DNA of 64,000 nucleotides from Sycon ciliatum (GCF_964019385.1 NC_088654.1:6187718-6251717); one strand, 5' to 3'; positions 50,601-61,456 are shown, numbered from the stretch's first letter. Translations and numbers: made by a program. The notes: generated from the letters alone by a model not told the origin.

Positions 50601-51730
50601 GTGACTAGATGCAATAGTCATGTACATGTAACTAAGTTAGGCAACCTTACAACATGTGCAATGTTGGAAGTGTGTTTCACCAAAAAGGAGACCTAGAGTA
50701 GAGAGTCTTCTGTGTAGTCTCTACATGTGACATGATGAGCATGTAAACAACCTAATTCTGAAGTACAGCCATGCACATGTACGTACTTCACAGGATCTGC
50801 TGGAGCCACAGAGTCAGAGGTCAGCAATGTTGTGACAGGCCCTGGCCTGTAGCTCTGGGTCTGGGTGTGATGTACAGTCAGATCTCGCTTATCCGGATCC
50901 CTCGCGACCCGGAAGAAAATAGCTGGCTACAGATTTACAGCATACGTGATGCATCCAATGTAACCGGTGTTCGGTTATCCAGTTCCCTCGCCTATCCGGA
51001 TATTTTTGTGGAAAACGGATGTGTGCGGTTAAGCGAGGTCTGACTGTACTGTTAGCATTTTCAAGCCTTTAATACTGATCAATGCAAGGAGCAGTCTGTG
51101 TGTATTGAGTAGCGATGTCTGGAGCAGCTAGTCTGTGTGTAATGAGTAGCTGGCCATGTGAGTTCCATAGAAAATCGATTGTGCCTGAGACATATTGCGT
51201 GTCTGGGAAGGGGTGTTAATAGAGAGGTTAAGCTTTACGTGACACGAAAGTTCAGCTCTCGCGTTGGAAAACAACGCAAGTGACCTGCAGCTCACGTCGA
51301 AATTTGGAGGTTTACGCCTAATTTGACGTGATATTGCGCATCACGTCAGAAATAACGTGCAGCTTAACCTCTCTCTAATAGTCAGTCATGTGAAGTGTAC
51401 ACAGAGCACCTTGGTAAGCACATAATTATAGATCATCTACATGTATGTGCTGGACCCTGCTAGGAATGGGAAGGTGGGTTACTAGCACCCCTTCCACAGA
51501 GAGTAGTGTGCAGTATGAGCTGATAGAACTTCCATGACAGCGACCTCCATTGGAGAAGGACCCCTGCTGTCTAGTGGAAGAGTTGCCTGAGGCTCAGCCG
51601 TACTTCTTATCGGTATCTTTGAGTACAAGAACATTTCAAAATGCTACATTATTGTGCTCCGTTGTGGGTGTTCAAGTAAGAAAGCTATGTTTCATTGCCG
51701 ATAGATTTCTTCGTGCTATGGGTCATCTCT

Positions 51731-51776
<46 letters not shown>

Positions 51777-52347
51777 CAGCTAGTTCAGTTGGTGGGTACA
51801 CTTATGCCTGTGTTGGGTATGTTGCCAACGGGCTCGGCTGCTTGAAGGTGTAATGTTGTACTTGCCACCTTTGTTGGTTCCAGGGTTCATATACTTTCTA
51901 TTTGAAGTATACATACCTGTTAACCATGGACTGCTTCTGGCTAGATTAACTCTTGTGTAATCGATGGTGCTAGTGATGTCTAAATCAGATCCAGCCTGAT
52001 TTAGCCACCCGCACTAGTAGCAAGTATTACCTCCACTGGGGGCAGGGGTAACTGCAGTTGGATCCCAGGACGGATACCCTGATGCCGTCAATCCTTTTTC
52101 TGCACCTTGTCCACACCCACTTACTGAGGTGTGGTGAGCCCATAAGTGGGATCGTTTTCAAGTCCACCCAGAGTTTTGGGGATTTCAGGGGGTGTCGGCC
52201 GTTGGGCGGTTCAATAACCAATTGAGTCATCTTTCCAAGATTCCTTTAGAGTCTCTCTCCCCTCTCCCGGGGAGACCCACGTGACCAGTTTTGGCAGTGA
52301 GCAACAAGTACAAGTACAGGTGTGTGTGTGTGTGTGCGTGTGTGTGC

Positions 52348-52416
<69 letters not shown>

Positions 52417-52682
52417 TCTCTCTCTCTCTCTCTCACACTCTCTCTCTCCATCCGTTCTGTTGTACCTTTCAGCCAAGTTCATTTGACCCCCTCTTGGATG
52501 ATTCCATCGTCATGGCGCGTCGTCTGCACGCACTCGGCAAGGATGTGACACTACACCCATTCGACGGAATATCCCATGGCTTCCTCAACTTCCACGCAGT
52601 CAGCCGCTTGGCGCAGCAAGCCACCGACGTGTGCATTGAGTTGATGGACGCAGCAATCAAGCAACACGACCAAGATGTTTAG
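46920..52682 (+). CDS. Hormone-sensitive-lipase-like gene (alpha/beta hydrolase)
   Basis: Exons: 46920-47698 (start unresolved, internal frameshift), 48036-48116, 48466-48847, 50226-50382, 52473-52682. HSL hydrolyses acyl- and diacylglycerols and steryl esters in the cytosol and on lipid droplets. Seen: HSL N-domain motif FYGRCLGL; oxyanion HFHGGGF; nucleophile GDSAGGN; LLASDEMLHSLP; acid FDPLLDD; histidine ISHGFLNF. So all catalytic parts exist. Most of the N-domain after FYGRCLGL (several hundred residues in animal HSL) is absent: only 337 bases, partly a repeat, separate that exon from the HGGG exon. Phase also breaks between 48847 (phase 1) and 50226 (phase 2 expected), where the regulatory loop exon should be. 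Confidence 0.8.
47800..47945. repeat. Third copy of the 7868 repeat
   Basis: GGAGCTATAAAGCCGAGACC ... AAATGTGGATTTTGTAGAGA with A-rich end; it fills most of the first lipase intron. Confidence 0.7.
48036..48116 (+). CDS. LIPE-like exon: oxyanion hole (HGGG)
   Basis: Acceptor ttgctgcag|AGTGCC, donor TCACAT|gtgcta (weak). Reads KAVIIHFHGGGFLAQTSQSH, the HSL-family HGGG motif. Phase 0-0. Confidence 0.85.
48267..48407. mobile_element. MITE, TA-flanked, CAGTGCTGCTCAATGAAATCC family
   Basis: Left CAGTACTGCTCCATGACATC, right GGATTTCATTGAGCATCACTG; 141 bp. Sister copy at 49632-49767. Confidence 0.8.
48466..48847 (+). CDS. LIPE-like exon: catalytic serine
   Basis: Acceptor catgcag|AGCTAT, donor GGCAG|gtgaga. 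Reads SYLSHWANQLNVPVVSVDY, then ILAGDSAGGNFVF (nucleophile elbow) and SVMDPLLPIGTLRACLNAYR. Strong HSL match. Confidence 0.9.
48850..50225. other. LIPE-like intron
   Basis: Apart from the MITE at 49632 nothing is recognised. The missing regulatory-loop exon, if it exists, should be here. Confidence 0.4.
49632..49767. mobile_element. MITE, TA-flanked, CAGTGCTGCTCAATGAAATCC family
   Basis: Perfect ends CAGTGCTGCTCAATGAAATC / GATTTCATTGAGCAGCACTG; 136 bp. A lone right end recurs at 49856-49878. Confidence 0.85.
50226..50382 (+). CDS. LIPE-like exon: end of regulatory loop
   Basis: Acceptor tgtccag|CACGCC, donor TTGCTG|gtaagc. Reads SPAYLSPLLASDEMLHSLPS, corresponding to the stretch just before the catalytic Asp in HSL. 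Confidence 0.8.
50875..51046. mobile_element. Pogo/Tigger-type MITE, TA-flanked
   Basis: Ends CAGTCAGATCTCGCTTATCC and inverted TTAAGCGAGGTCTGACTG, the classic Tigger-like terminus; 172 bp. Confidence 0.85.
51221..51375. mobile_element. MITE, AGAGAGGTTAAGCT ends
   Basis: AGAGAGGTTAAGCTTTACGTG ends inverted as ACGTGCAGCTTAACCTCTCT. 51376-51740 shows nothing else. Confidence 0.7.
51738..51775. repeat. (GT)n microsatellite
   Basis: Pure GT. 51780-52315 is intron with nothing recognised. Confidence 0.95.
52320..52448. repeat. (GT)n-(CT)n-(CA)n microsatellite
   Basis: The CT-rich part serves as the polypyrimidine tract of the last lipase exon. Confidence 0.95.
52473..52682 (+). CDS. LIPE-like last exon: catalytic Asp and His
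   Basis: Acceptor ctttcag|CCAAGT, stop TAG at 52680-52682. Reads FDPLLDDSIVMARRLHALGK and ISHGFLNFHAVSRL; 69 residues, phase 0 start. Confidence 0.9.
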   Translation, partial: PSSFDPLLDDSIVMARRLHALGKDVTLHPFDGISHGFLNFHAVSRLAQQATDVCIELMDAAIKQHDQDV

Positions 52683-52805
52683 TCGTGATACAAGTAGTCC
52701 CTATTGCAGTATGAGATGTCACCACTCATGCGTTCTCAGTGCAGCACCGGACATTTGCCCATTGGCACTCATTTTACGAGTATTGAACTATTTAAAAAAA
52801 TACTT

Positions 52806-53500
52806 AAGCAAGGTCCATAATTAGTTTTATTCCCGTAGCTATGCAGAAGACGTTACTTCAGTAACGTCTGGCGCTAGCCAGGGTCCACACAGCTTTAATT
52901 TAGTGTTTGTGTGTTTGTGTCACGCCTGGCGCTATCCCGTATCTGTCCCGTACCGTACCATCAAACACAGCTGGCCGCAATATTCAAATAGGGCTTTCAA
53001 CCGCAAGATCATAACGTGAAGCAACTTGGAAGAATGAGTATGAATGCGAAGTGTATGGGGGAATGCATGTAGGGCGATAGTGCGGGTTCGAATCCCAGGT
53101 AATGCCCGAAAAAAATAGGAGAATTGAAAAATTTATAACATCCAAAATTTTTTTTGCCGTCATCAAGGCGGTAGACGGTGTCGTATTACCCTCGACCGTA
53201 CCTATCCCGACCGTACCGTACAATCAAAAACGGCTGGCCACAATGCATATTCCAATAGGGCTTTCAAATACAAGATCATAACGTGAAGCAACTTGGAAGA
53301 ATTAGTATGTATGCGAAGTGTATCGGGGGATGCATGCAGGGCGATAGTGCGGGTTCGAATCCCAGGTTTAATATGTCTAAAAACAAAAAGTAGAAACTTA
53401 TAAGAATTTATGACATCCCTATGCTTTTTTTTGTCTCGGTCATCAAGGCAAAAAAGCATAGCGTAGGGCCCTGAGCTTCCAAGCTCTCTCGTTACCAAGC
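52806..53500. repeat. Composite interspersed repeat, tRNA-like B boxes
   Basis: Inverted relative of 11336-11780. Has two tandem halves, each with GTGCGGGTTCGAATCCCAGG after AGGGCGATA, and the AGACGTTACTTCAGTAACGTC hairpin at its left. Begins 124 bases after the lipase stop. 53501-53950 holds nothing recognised. Confidence 0.65.
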
Positions 53501-53955
53501 ATCAAGTTGAAGTGGTTTGGACATGTTGCAAGGCATCAGGATAGCTACTCCCACTATTTCTTGGATGGAATAGTGCCTGGTTCTTGGCTGCATGTAGTCT
53601 AGCCTATTTTGCACTAGCGTGACCCATGCTACCGGCATACCGACAGCTCCTAAACAAAAAATAATGCGGTGCCCACGTTATTGTTGATATAAATATGACT
53701 GTGGCTAGTAGGGTAGTGAGTCAACACAGTAAAGAAATATACACCAGTTCTATGTGCGATAGTGCAGATCTGATACTTGCTGGATATAACATTGGAGGTT
53801 AGCGTCAATATGCACTTGGAACACTAGGGACAGTCCAGCCGTCCTAGATGACTACATTATCATACTCCCATCAGAGGGTGTACATGATTTAAACATACAC
53901 ACATAAAACGAGGCACTCAACTGTGAATGTACAAAGAGCCATGCGAACACGTAGT

Positions 53956-54069
53956 CTATGTCTTTTTCTTAGCCTTGGCGCGGGGCACCTTCGTGTGCGC
54001 GGATGCCCATGCCTGGAGGGCAAACAGCTTCTTGCCCAGGTCAGTCAAGTCGACACCAGCTAGTTCAAC
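53956..54069 (-). CDS. PhyH-like last exon
   Basis: Acceptor acttgtag|GTTGAA; reads VELAGVDLTDLGKKLFALQA and ends in a lysine-rich stretch and TAG. Confidence 0.8.
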   Translation of the reverse strand, partial: VELAGVDLTDLGKKLFALQAWASAHTKVPRAKAKKKT

Positions 54070-55164
54070 CTACAAGTACACCGTGTAAACACAGAGATAA
54101 CACTGTGTTACATGTGTGTATCAAGACTCGCTGACTGAAGACTCACAAATCATGCATGCTCATATCACACGTGCGCATGCGAGACAGGAGACAGTTTGGG
54201 GAATGTCATCACACAGGAAAACAATACTAGCACATCGTTACACCACTGGCACTATGATAGGCATGTGACGTCACCCGGATGATGTGGATACATGAATGCA
54301 AGGGAATCCGGCATGTGAATACAAGAACACAGACAACAGCACAATAAGCACACAGCTACAGGAAACAACGCGAGGGGCAGTACCCAGAGCACACACAGGG
54401 AAGCGAACAATCACATGATCCGCTAGGCAGCAGCAGGACAACAAAACAGCCTAAGGACTACAAGATCTCGTATACTTAGCAGCAGGACAGACACATCCAT
54501 TACTGGTCACATCAGCCGGCGGAGCACCCGCAACATACCTTGTCCTTGATAAGCTGTCCACGATTCTTAGCTCGTTCTGAGCGGAGGTTGATGGATGGGA
54601 ACATCTTTACAAATTGAACATACCTGCAGAGGACATTGTAGGTCCACAAGAACTTGTCATAACACGAACCCACACATAGCCTAGAGGGATGATCCTTTCC
54701 CACCAACGACTACTATTCAAGACTTCAAGTACCATAGTACAATACATGTCAGTAGCCTATAGCGATAAGCAGCCCATAATTAAGTTCTCCGTATTCCAGG
54801 AGGGTCTAGATGCTGCTAGATATCCGGAGAGCATCATCTACTCATGTACCGTAGACCAGAGCTTTATCATAGATATCAGTCTGGTTGGTGAGAACTGAGT
54901 AGGCGGGAAAGCACCTAGTACAAACCACTGCATCAAACTTTAAAACAAATACGGACACACACACACACGAGCGCACACTCATACACACAGGCACACGAAT
55001 ACTCATATACGTAGCAGTGTTCTGACGTACCTTGCTCGCGTGCTGTTGTTCGGCCGACTGCCGTGCGCCACACGCTGGTCCCAGATGAGTAAGCTGCCAG
55101 CACGCATGGGTACTCTCTGGGGCTGTTTGTACATGGGATCATGGCCATGCACAGGTATAAAGTT
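53956..55164 (-). CDS. Phytanoyl-CoA dioxygenase-like (Fe(II)/2-oxoglutarate) gene, C-terminal exons
   Basis: Three phase-consistent exons: 55031-55164, 54539-54623, 53956-54069 (stop TAG). Codes GSLLIWDQRVAHGSRPNNST, where HG is the distal iron ligand His and the Arg-containing stretch (STRARYVQF) fits the 2-oxoglutarate-binding region of PhyH-family dioxygenases; then MFPSINLRSERAKNRG and a lysine-rich end (AKAKKK). The HxD iron-ligand exon that should lie just upstream was not found. Exact substrate unknown. Confidence 0.75.
54539..54623 (-). CDS. PhyH-like exon
   Basis: Acceptor ctctgcag|GTATGT, donor GACAAG|gtatgt. Reads YVQFVKMFPSINLRSERAKN; phase 2 in, 0 out. Confidence 0.85.
55031..55164 (-). 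CDS. PhyH-like exon with distal His
   Basis: Acceptor ctttgtag|AACTTT, donor GCAAG|gtacgt, phase 0 in, 2 out. Reads NFIPVHGHDPMYKQPQRVPM then GSLLIWDQRVAHGS. Confidence 0.85.
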
Positions 55165-55712
55165 CTACAAAGAGAACACAGAGATCACAGGTAACAACCA
55201 ACCATTTGAATGGTAAAGTAGTCGTTGTTGATGAAATCCAGCCAAATAAAACATCAGTACCCCGCAGCAGTACACAGACAACTGTCCCTGTGGGCAACAA
55301 CTGTATGGTCCTGACCCTAGTTGAGCATGATAAGGCTGGATTTTGCTGGACATGACAGTCGTTTTAAAAAGCAGCACAGTCCCGGAGAAGGTTGCAGGAG
55401 AAAACAAGTAGCTGTAGAGAGAGTTTGTTTTTTGCAGATTTAGATTTATATTGCTCCAGGAATGGTCAAGGGTGAACAAGGGTCTTGTCAACTGCACAAA
55501 GGTGTTGTTTGTTGCTCGGACCGCGGTCACGTTCTCAGTACTGAATATCACACCAGCCTTGTCGCGCTATACATTGTGCCGTGGTGGTCACAGGTGAACG
55601 CGTTGGAGTGTCGCTTCTCAACAGAGCCTACAAAACAAAGTCATGGCGCGTGTGCCGTTATCACCGTTTGCATGAAGCCTCAGATGTCGCGGAGTGATTC
55701 TTAGTTTCTTAC

Positions 55713-55808
55713 CTTGACTTTCGCTCAGCTCCCCGGCAAGTTTTCCTGTTTCTGTAGTTACGTCATGACCAGTATGGCACTCAGCTGTGGGGTAGCTAAA
55801 CGATGAAT
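55713..55808 (-). CDS. Doubtful upstream exon
   Basis: Acceptor ccctactag|ATTCAT, donor GTCAAG|gtaaga, phase 1-1. Reads SSFSYPTAECHTGHDVTTET. Phase does not fit 55031-55164 (phase 0 in), so an exon between is missing or this belongs elsewhere. Confidence 0.35.
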
Positions 55809-55829
55809 CTAGTAGGGTGCAGAAAAAAA

Positions 55830-56420
55830 ACACATATACATCATACATTAAAAATCCGGTTTGCATCAGCTGTGGATTTTTCAACTCCCATCCTCCCAGT
55901 CCCTGCAGAGAAACTTTGGTATAATTAGTCTGATGTGATATTGAGTCGCGTGATATTGCAAGATAACACACAAAATGTCACACAAAATGTCACACATTGA
56001 GTGCCAGATTAGATAACATTCATATCACTTATGTTACATGGACAAATGTGGGCACAAGTTATGCGATTGAGTCTACCAACTAAGCCAGATTTTGAAGAGT
56101 CAGACGTGCACAATCCAGCACAAAACTGACAAGGAGCACGGAGACATTCCACGGCATGAAAGTGCCTTGTGCCCACATTTTTCCATGTTACAATTTTTTC
56201 TTGGCTCACCGTCTGAGTTCCAATCTCTTATGTGTTGAGTTATAGTATTCTTGAATTGTGTTCAGTTTATCATCATTATAATAAGGTCGAGCATTGAAAC
56301 GATTGTTTTCAGAATCAGAATATTCATTGAAATGCTGATAAGTAGTTGATACGTGTGGATAACACAAGTGGTTATTTGTAGAGGTTATTCTTCTGGCAAC
56401 TTTTTATTTCGCCATTTGTT
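55830..56420. other. Intron or intergenic, nothing recognised
   Basis: A near-palindromic CACAAAATGTCACAC repeat at 55970-55998 only. Confidence 0.4.
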
Positions 56421-56424
56421 TGGA

Positions 56425-56539
56425 TAATGAACCTACCGTTCGCACAGACTGAGCTCACACAACTTCTCAGCTTCAAGGGCAGTCGTAACTGACTTCTTTA
56501 GTTTCTCCAGCTGGGTGTTGTGTCCTCCACCTTGTTTCA
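56425..56539 (-). CDS. Doubtful upstream exon
   Basis: Acceptor gtttgacag|CATGAA, donor GCGAACG|gtaggt. Reads MKQGGGHNTQLEKLKKSVTT then EAEKLCELSLC. Could hold the start ATG. Phase does not join directly to 55713-55808. Confidence 0.4.
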
Positions 56540-56722
56540 TGCTGTCAAACTAACAACATGTGTGAACTATAACAAGGTTTATCTAATACTAGTATTGTAC
56601 TAGTATTGGGTTTGTACAGTCTATATCCAGCCCACTGATAATGGTGCAGAGCCACTCCGTTTTATGTGTCTATCAGCACTGCTTGTTGTACTGTTGTGCA
56701 TTATCATACTACTACGCATTCG

Positions 56723-56880
56723 TTCCTCATGTTGTATTCACGTCTGAGGCGCGTAGTCGCGTACACTGCTTTCATTCCTCATGTTGTATTCACGTCTGGA
56801 TGCGCGTAGTCGCGTACACTGCTTTCACTTCTCATGTTGTATTCACGTCTGATGCGCGTAGTCGCGTTCACTGCTTTCGC
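56723..56880. repeat. Tandem repeat, 52-53 bp unit, three copies
   Basis: Unit contains CTCATGTTGTATTCACGTCT and GCGCGTAGTCGCGTACACTG. Confidence 0.92.
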
Positions 56881-56884
56881 GCAA

Positions 56885-57400
56885 TCTTTTGATTTGAATG
56901 TTTTTTGAATCTCCGCTTCTGCTTCGAGAGAAGCAGAACTTTCCTTTGTACTGCAAGATGATTTCGATCAGAGTCAGAGTAAAACATTATAATACAGTCT
57001 TCTAAAACAACGAGTCGTGTGCTATCCGGAGGCATGTTCGAGTAAGAACAGGGTTATATAATAGTACTTGTCTGTATCAGAGGGTCCCGGGCATCATACA
57101 GGCGTAGGAATAGGGCCTTTGTAAATAGCTGCCGTTCTTTGCCAGTACGGTAATGTTTCTGTGGGCTCTTTTACCTAGGGTTTTTGTCTCTTTTTTGTGT
57201 TCCAATGATTTTTACTTTTTATTTTTGTGTTTAATACTAACATTCATGCATTTTTATGACTTGAGGCTGCACGCGTGCTAGAGTGTACGTGAAGTGTGTG
57301 GGTACAGTGAGGGCTGCGTCCCACCTGCCTGTGTGGATTCACAGGAAGTGTGAGTTACGAAGTCTGAAGAAAATGTTGAACGGTCTCTGCTGGGATGACG
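56885..57400. other. Nothing recognised
   Basis: No feature supported. Confidence 0.4.
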
Positions 57401-57404
57401 ACTA

Positions 57405-57520
57405 CACCATAGCTCAGTGGTTAGAGCATCGCTAGCTACAAGCGAGGGTCCCTGGTTCGAGTCCTGGTGGTGACAGTCAATTTTTTGTTCAGACTTTTCC
57501 CGTTTGTCTCTTTCCCTCAA
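57405..57520 (+). mobile_element. tRNA-derived SINE, family 1, best copy
   Basis: ATAGCTCAGTGGTTAGAGCA (A box), GGTTCGAGTCC (B box), TGGTGGTGACAGTCA, CAGACTTTTCCCGTTTGTCT tail. Confidence 0.85.
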
Positions 57521-57644
57521 ACTAGTGAAGATTCATGCATTTAAATTGATTTTTGTACTTCAAAGTAGTTTACTGAATTTGAATTTGTTTGATGATATGT
57601 GCAATTCATTTTTCCCGCACAAGAGGCTTTACTAGTACTTACCT

Positions 57645-57830
57645 GCGGAGGCATTGGTTGTGAGAGTTACCACCTCACCCTCGCAGTTTGGCGCTGCATC
57701 CCCTCTGAGATGAACGGCTGCTGAAAATGTTATTGCGTCTGCGTTGTTGTGACTGCTTTTGCTACGCTGCCTGCTCTTCTTGACATTGCTGCTGCTACGA
57801 GTACGAGTTCGTACTGCAGTCTTCTGTCTT
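57645..57830 (-). CDS. Doubtful exon with basic N-terminal stretch
   Basis: Open minus frame ending at donor GCAG|gtaagt. Reads RTRTRSSSNVKKSRQRSKSS, then GDAAPNCEGEVVTLTTNASA. No ATG and no secure acceptor; could be a first exon of the PhyH-like gene or chance. Confidence 0.25.
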
Positions 57831-58039
57831 GGCAATTACTGCACTAATAAATAATATTGAAGTAATAATATTCACTGGTACAGTGGTAGAATTATTAGAA
57901 GTTGAAAAAGACATCATGATATTGATAATACTAGTAATCATCGAAAGAAGTGAACATGAACCGCTTCGAACACACGTTCGGCAAATATTTTTCCCTTGGC
58001 CGCGGGCCTAGCCTGGCCGTAGCTGTAGCTCAAGACTGC

Positions 58040-58215
58040 ACTCGTACTGGGTCACGGCGAAGTGTCTCACTCGCTCTACCGCCGCAAGTCTGGAGCGCTT
58101 TGCGCTGGTGGCTCTCGCGTGCGCGCGCTTCTGGTTGCCGTGGTGCGAGAAATCCGGCCCTCCTAGACCAGCGTCCCTTTAGTCCTTCGCGTTATGTACT
58201 CTTGCTAGTACCCAT
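58040..58215. repeat. Interspersed repeat, inverted relative of 45775-45960
   Basis: Ends in CGTTATGTACTCTTG, the right end of the CAAGAGTACATAA family. Confidence 0.6.
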
Positions 58216-58581
58216 GTACCCTGCTGTCCCGACCGCCACTTCAAGTTGACGTCATTATGTATTCAAATAATCTACGTGGAGATAAAAGTTTAATAATAGC
58301 AATGAAAAGTATGAATGCCGCAGACATCACCACGCAACATGACAATTTGTTCAAGGTTTGGTTTTGTGTGTTTCCAAAATCGATTTTCACGTTCCGATCA
58401 TCAGTGGAAATACGGAACTAAAGAGATCAAGGGAAAAACAAAGGTTAAAAATCCAAAGAAGTGTGACACATGACGGGTAACTTGTGGTAAGTTTTACAAA
58501 AAGTGAGAACTAAAATAAAGAGTAAGTGTGACAAACGGGCATGAACAGTGCAGAAACAACTCATGAACACGGGGTGCAAAC

Positions 58582-58790
58582 TCACGAAAATAACCTAAGT
58601 GCTAAAACATGTTCTTTTTGCTTACACAAATCGGGCTTATGCGTACGAATACAAACAGCTTCAAGGACCTTCAACTGCTGGACATAACGGGCACGACACA
58701 GTACAGAGAAGTGGGAATCATCATACACACTCAAACAATCGGGACGAGATAACAAATGCAAATACACAGCTGACTTCTTACGAATTTCAC
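58582..58790 (-). pseudogene. Penelope-like GIY-YIG endonuclease C-terminus, left arm
   Basis: Mirror of the right arm: VYDDSHFSVLCRARY, LKVLEAVCIRTHKPDLC, then a stop. No RT domain. Confidence 0.75.
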
Positions 58791-58816
58791 CCGAAGGTGA
58801 TGGAGCTGATGAGGGT

Positions 58817-59023
58817 GAAATTCGTAAGAAGTCAGCTGTGTATTTGCATTTGTTATCTCGTCCCGATTGTTTGAGTGTGTATGATGATTCCCACTTCTCT
58901 GTACTGTGTCGTGCCCGTTATGTCCAGCAGTTGAAGGTCCTTGAAGCTGTTTGTATTCGTACGCATAAGCCCGATTTGTGTAAGCAAAAAGAACATGTTT
59001 TAGCACTTAGGTTATTTTCGTGA
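58817..59023 (+). pseudogene. Penelope-like GIY-YIG endonuclease C-terminus, right arm
   Basis: GEIRKKSAVYLHLLSR, VYDDSHFSVLCRAR, LKVLEAVCIRTHKPDLC and stop at 59021-59023. Same residues as the left arm and close to 40140-40291. Confidence 0.75.
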
Positions 59024-59324
59024 GTTTGCACCCCGTGTTCATGAGTTGTTTCTGCACTGTTCATGCCCGTTTGTCACACTTACTCTTTATTTTAGTTCTC
59101 ACTTTTTGTAAAACTTACCACAAGTTACCCGTCATGTGTCACACTTCTTTGGATTTTTAACCTTTGTTTTTCCCTTGATCTCTTTAGTTCCGTATTTCCA
59201 CTGATGATCGGAACGTGAAAATCGATTTTGGAAACACACAAAACCAAACCTTGAACAAATTGTCATGTTGCGTGGTGATGTCTGCGGCATTCATACTTTT
59301 CATTGCTATCATTATGTATTATAG

Positions 59325-59745
59325 CAATAAAAACTGCTTCATGGCAGTTTTCTAAAAAAAGTTATTGTGTTCTAGTCCATGGACCCCGCCTAAAAAGTAA
59401 GAAATTAACAAAATGTGATAGCCGAAAGTGAAAATTTCACACAAAACCTCACAATAATCACAACACTTGAAATGCTGCTTTCAACACTAAACTTGTACTG
59501 CACCAACAATTGGCAACATGCATGTCATGCATGCATAGGAAAGAGGATCACGAGGGGAAAAGGTCTTCTACATGTAGCTTTTCATTCTGTGTATGTGATT
59601 ATTGTGAGGTTTTGTGTGAAATTTTAACTTTCGGCTATCACATTTTGTTAATTTCTTACTTTTTAGACGGGGTCCATGGACTAGAACACAATAACTTTTT
59701 TTAGAAAACTGCCATGAAGCAGTTTTTATTGCTATAATTTCTTTC
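59325..59745. repeat. Foldback element, about 140-bp arms
   Basis: AAACTGCTTCATGGCAGTTT ... CACAAAACCTCACAATAATC, inverted at 59594-59740; loop about 125 bp. Confidence 0.88.
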
Positions 59746-59749
59746 TTTT

Positions 59750-60630
59750 TTTTCTGTCACCAATCAATGGAATGTCCTATATCAATAAGTAAATGATGGC
59801 CTTCACATCATATCAACACCGTATTATACGCATTGATGTGCAAGCCTTTTCTTGCAGAAAATGGCACTAGCATGTTCTTCTGCGGGGAAACATGTGAGTA
59901 GTGGTGGACCGTGGTGATCCTTTTTTTATTTTATACGGAGGTCATTCTGTGCATGTTGCTGTTGCAGAATTTCATGACTGTCATAAATTTGTCTTGCCTT
60001 TCAGATATTTAGATTTCCCCACCCTCGATCAGATTTATTTGAGAAAATTTAATGTAGCCATGCGCCAGGTGCGTGTCGCAGATGTTTTTGTTGATTCTGT
60101 GTTTATAATGGTTTATAATCATGGGTTATCGTGATAAGGTCATCCTGCATCATATTGCACTGAAATGGTAATCCTGTTGATGTCGATACAACTTTTGGAA
60201 GTAGTTCAATGACTGTTAGTCCACGATTTTCTAAAACAACACAGCAAAGGAGGAACAATAAACATGTATTAAAATGTAAACAAATACATTGCTGAGTCCG
60301 ACACCTCGTTCCAACAACTACACTGATCCTGAGGATAAATGGGGCAAGGCTATGGTTGGAGGTACTGAGAGATAAAAAAAGGCACTCCATAATAATAAAA
60401 TCTTGCACATCTTTTGGTGAGTATGAATGATATTCAGTCGAACCTCTTTAGGACGAACACCAAGGGACCGATGGTATTTATTGTGTGAGTTTGTCTTAAC
60501 CTATTTTATAACCAGTGAATACAATTATTTCTCCAATAGACATACGAATAGATTTCTTCTACAGCGAAAGATTCTAAGCCACACCAACTCATTGACTCGT
60601 CTCGTATGAAAGAAACGAGTCACTAGAGCT
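59750..60630. other. Nothing firm
   Basis: One possible Tigger-like end (CAGTCGAACCTCTTTAGGAC at 60437); partner not found. Confidence 0.35.
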
Positions 60631-60631
60631 A

Positions 60632-60913
60632 TAGAGAGGTTCTGTAAAACGAAAATGCGTACAAACTTTCGTTCTACGTCATGAAGTGCGAAACTTCGCA
60701 CGAACTTTCGCAACTTTGGACGCGAAACTAGCAGGGAACGCGAAATGAACTGTCGTACACACTTTCGTGAGATCGGGTCATGGCGTACGTGCGCTTGGCC
60801 CGCGCAAACTACGAAAATGTGCAGAACGCAAAGCTCGTGCAAAAATTCGTACACACTTTCGCAAGGACTGTCGCGAAACTTCGTTCGAATTTTCGTTTTG
60901 CAGAACCTCTCTA
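60632..60913. mobile_element. MITE, AGAGAGGTTCTGCAAAACG family
   Basis: TAGAGAGGTTCTGTAAAACG ... CGTTTTGCAGAACCTCTCTA; inner CGAACTTTCG-type units. Sister at 43840-44076. Confidence 0.85.
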
Positions 60914-61456
60914 CTGAACCTTTCTTTAGCAACATGACGGCAACTGAAACAGCAACAGAGAATGTACGATACATGTACAGCACATTCTTGCAGGTACTAC
61001 AAACAGATTGCAGATCGTAATTCTTGCTTTGGCGGCACGAAACTTTATTTGGGGCACTGCAATCTCGGCGGTACTCACAAATAATAAATCAAACAGCCCA
61101 GACTAGAGTAAACAAATCCAATCATACAAGTGCGAGATCTTCACGAGACTGCACCCATTGGCTTGTTTCGTATGAAGCAAACAAGTTTACTGAACCTCTC
61201 CACAATGATTTTCCCGGATATGCGAATTTATTTTGCAAACTCGGTCAATGGATTCTTGAACCTTTCCCTCCAGATTGGGAACTGCCAACGATAGTATGCC
61301 ACTGACCAGTGCCTTACTTTTAACGTACCATTGTACAATGAATATGAGTATTTCGACAACACACCTAACATAAGCCTTACCGTCAAGAAGGTGAACTCGC
61401 GTTCTTCGCACACTGTAGACAAGGGCAAAGAGATAAAAATGGATCTAAATCCGAAT

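Larger units (their letters stand above)
58297..59309. mobile_element. Palindrome of two Penelope-like 3' ends
   Basis: Arms of about 490 bp, nearly identical by eye, meet at a roughly 25-base centre (58793-58817). Each arm codes the same Penelope-like endonuclease end, then an untranslated tail reaching GCAATGAAAAGTATGAATGC at the outer edges. Confidence 0.85.

Noticed and set aside
55165-55551. Long minus-strand frame as dioxygenase exon
   Set aside because: It continues through the splice acceptor of 55031-55164 as read-through, and shows no HxD motif.
57405-57480. True tRNA gene
   Set aside because: A and B boxes are present but the sequence continues into a tail shared with two other loci, so it is a SINE head.
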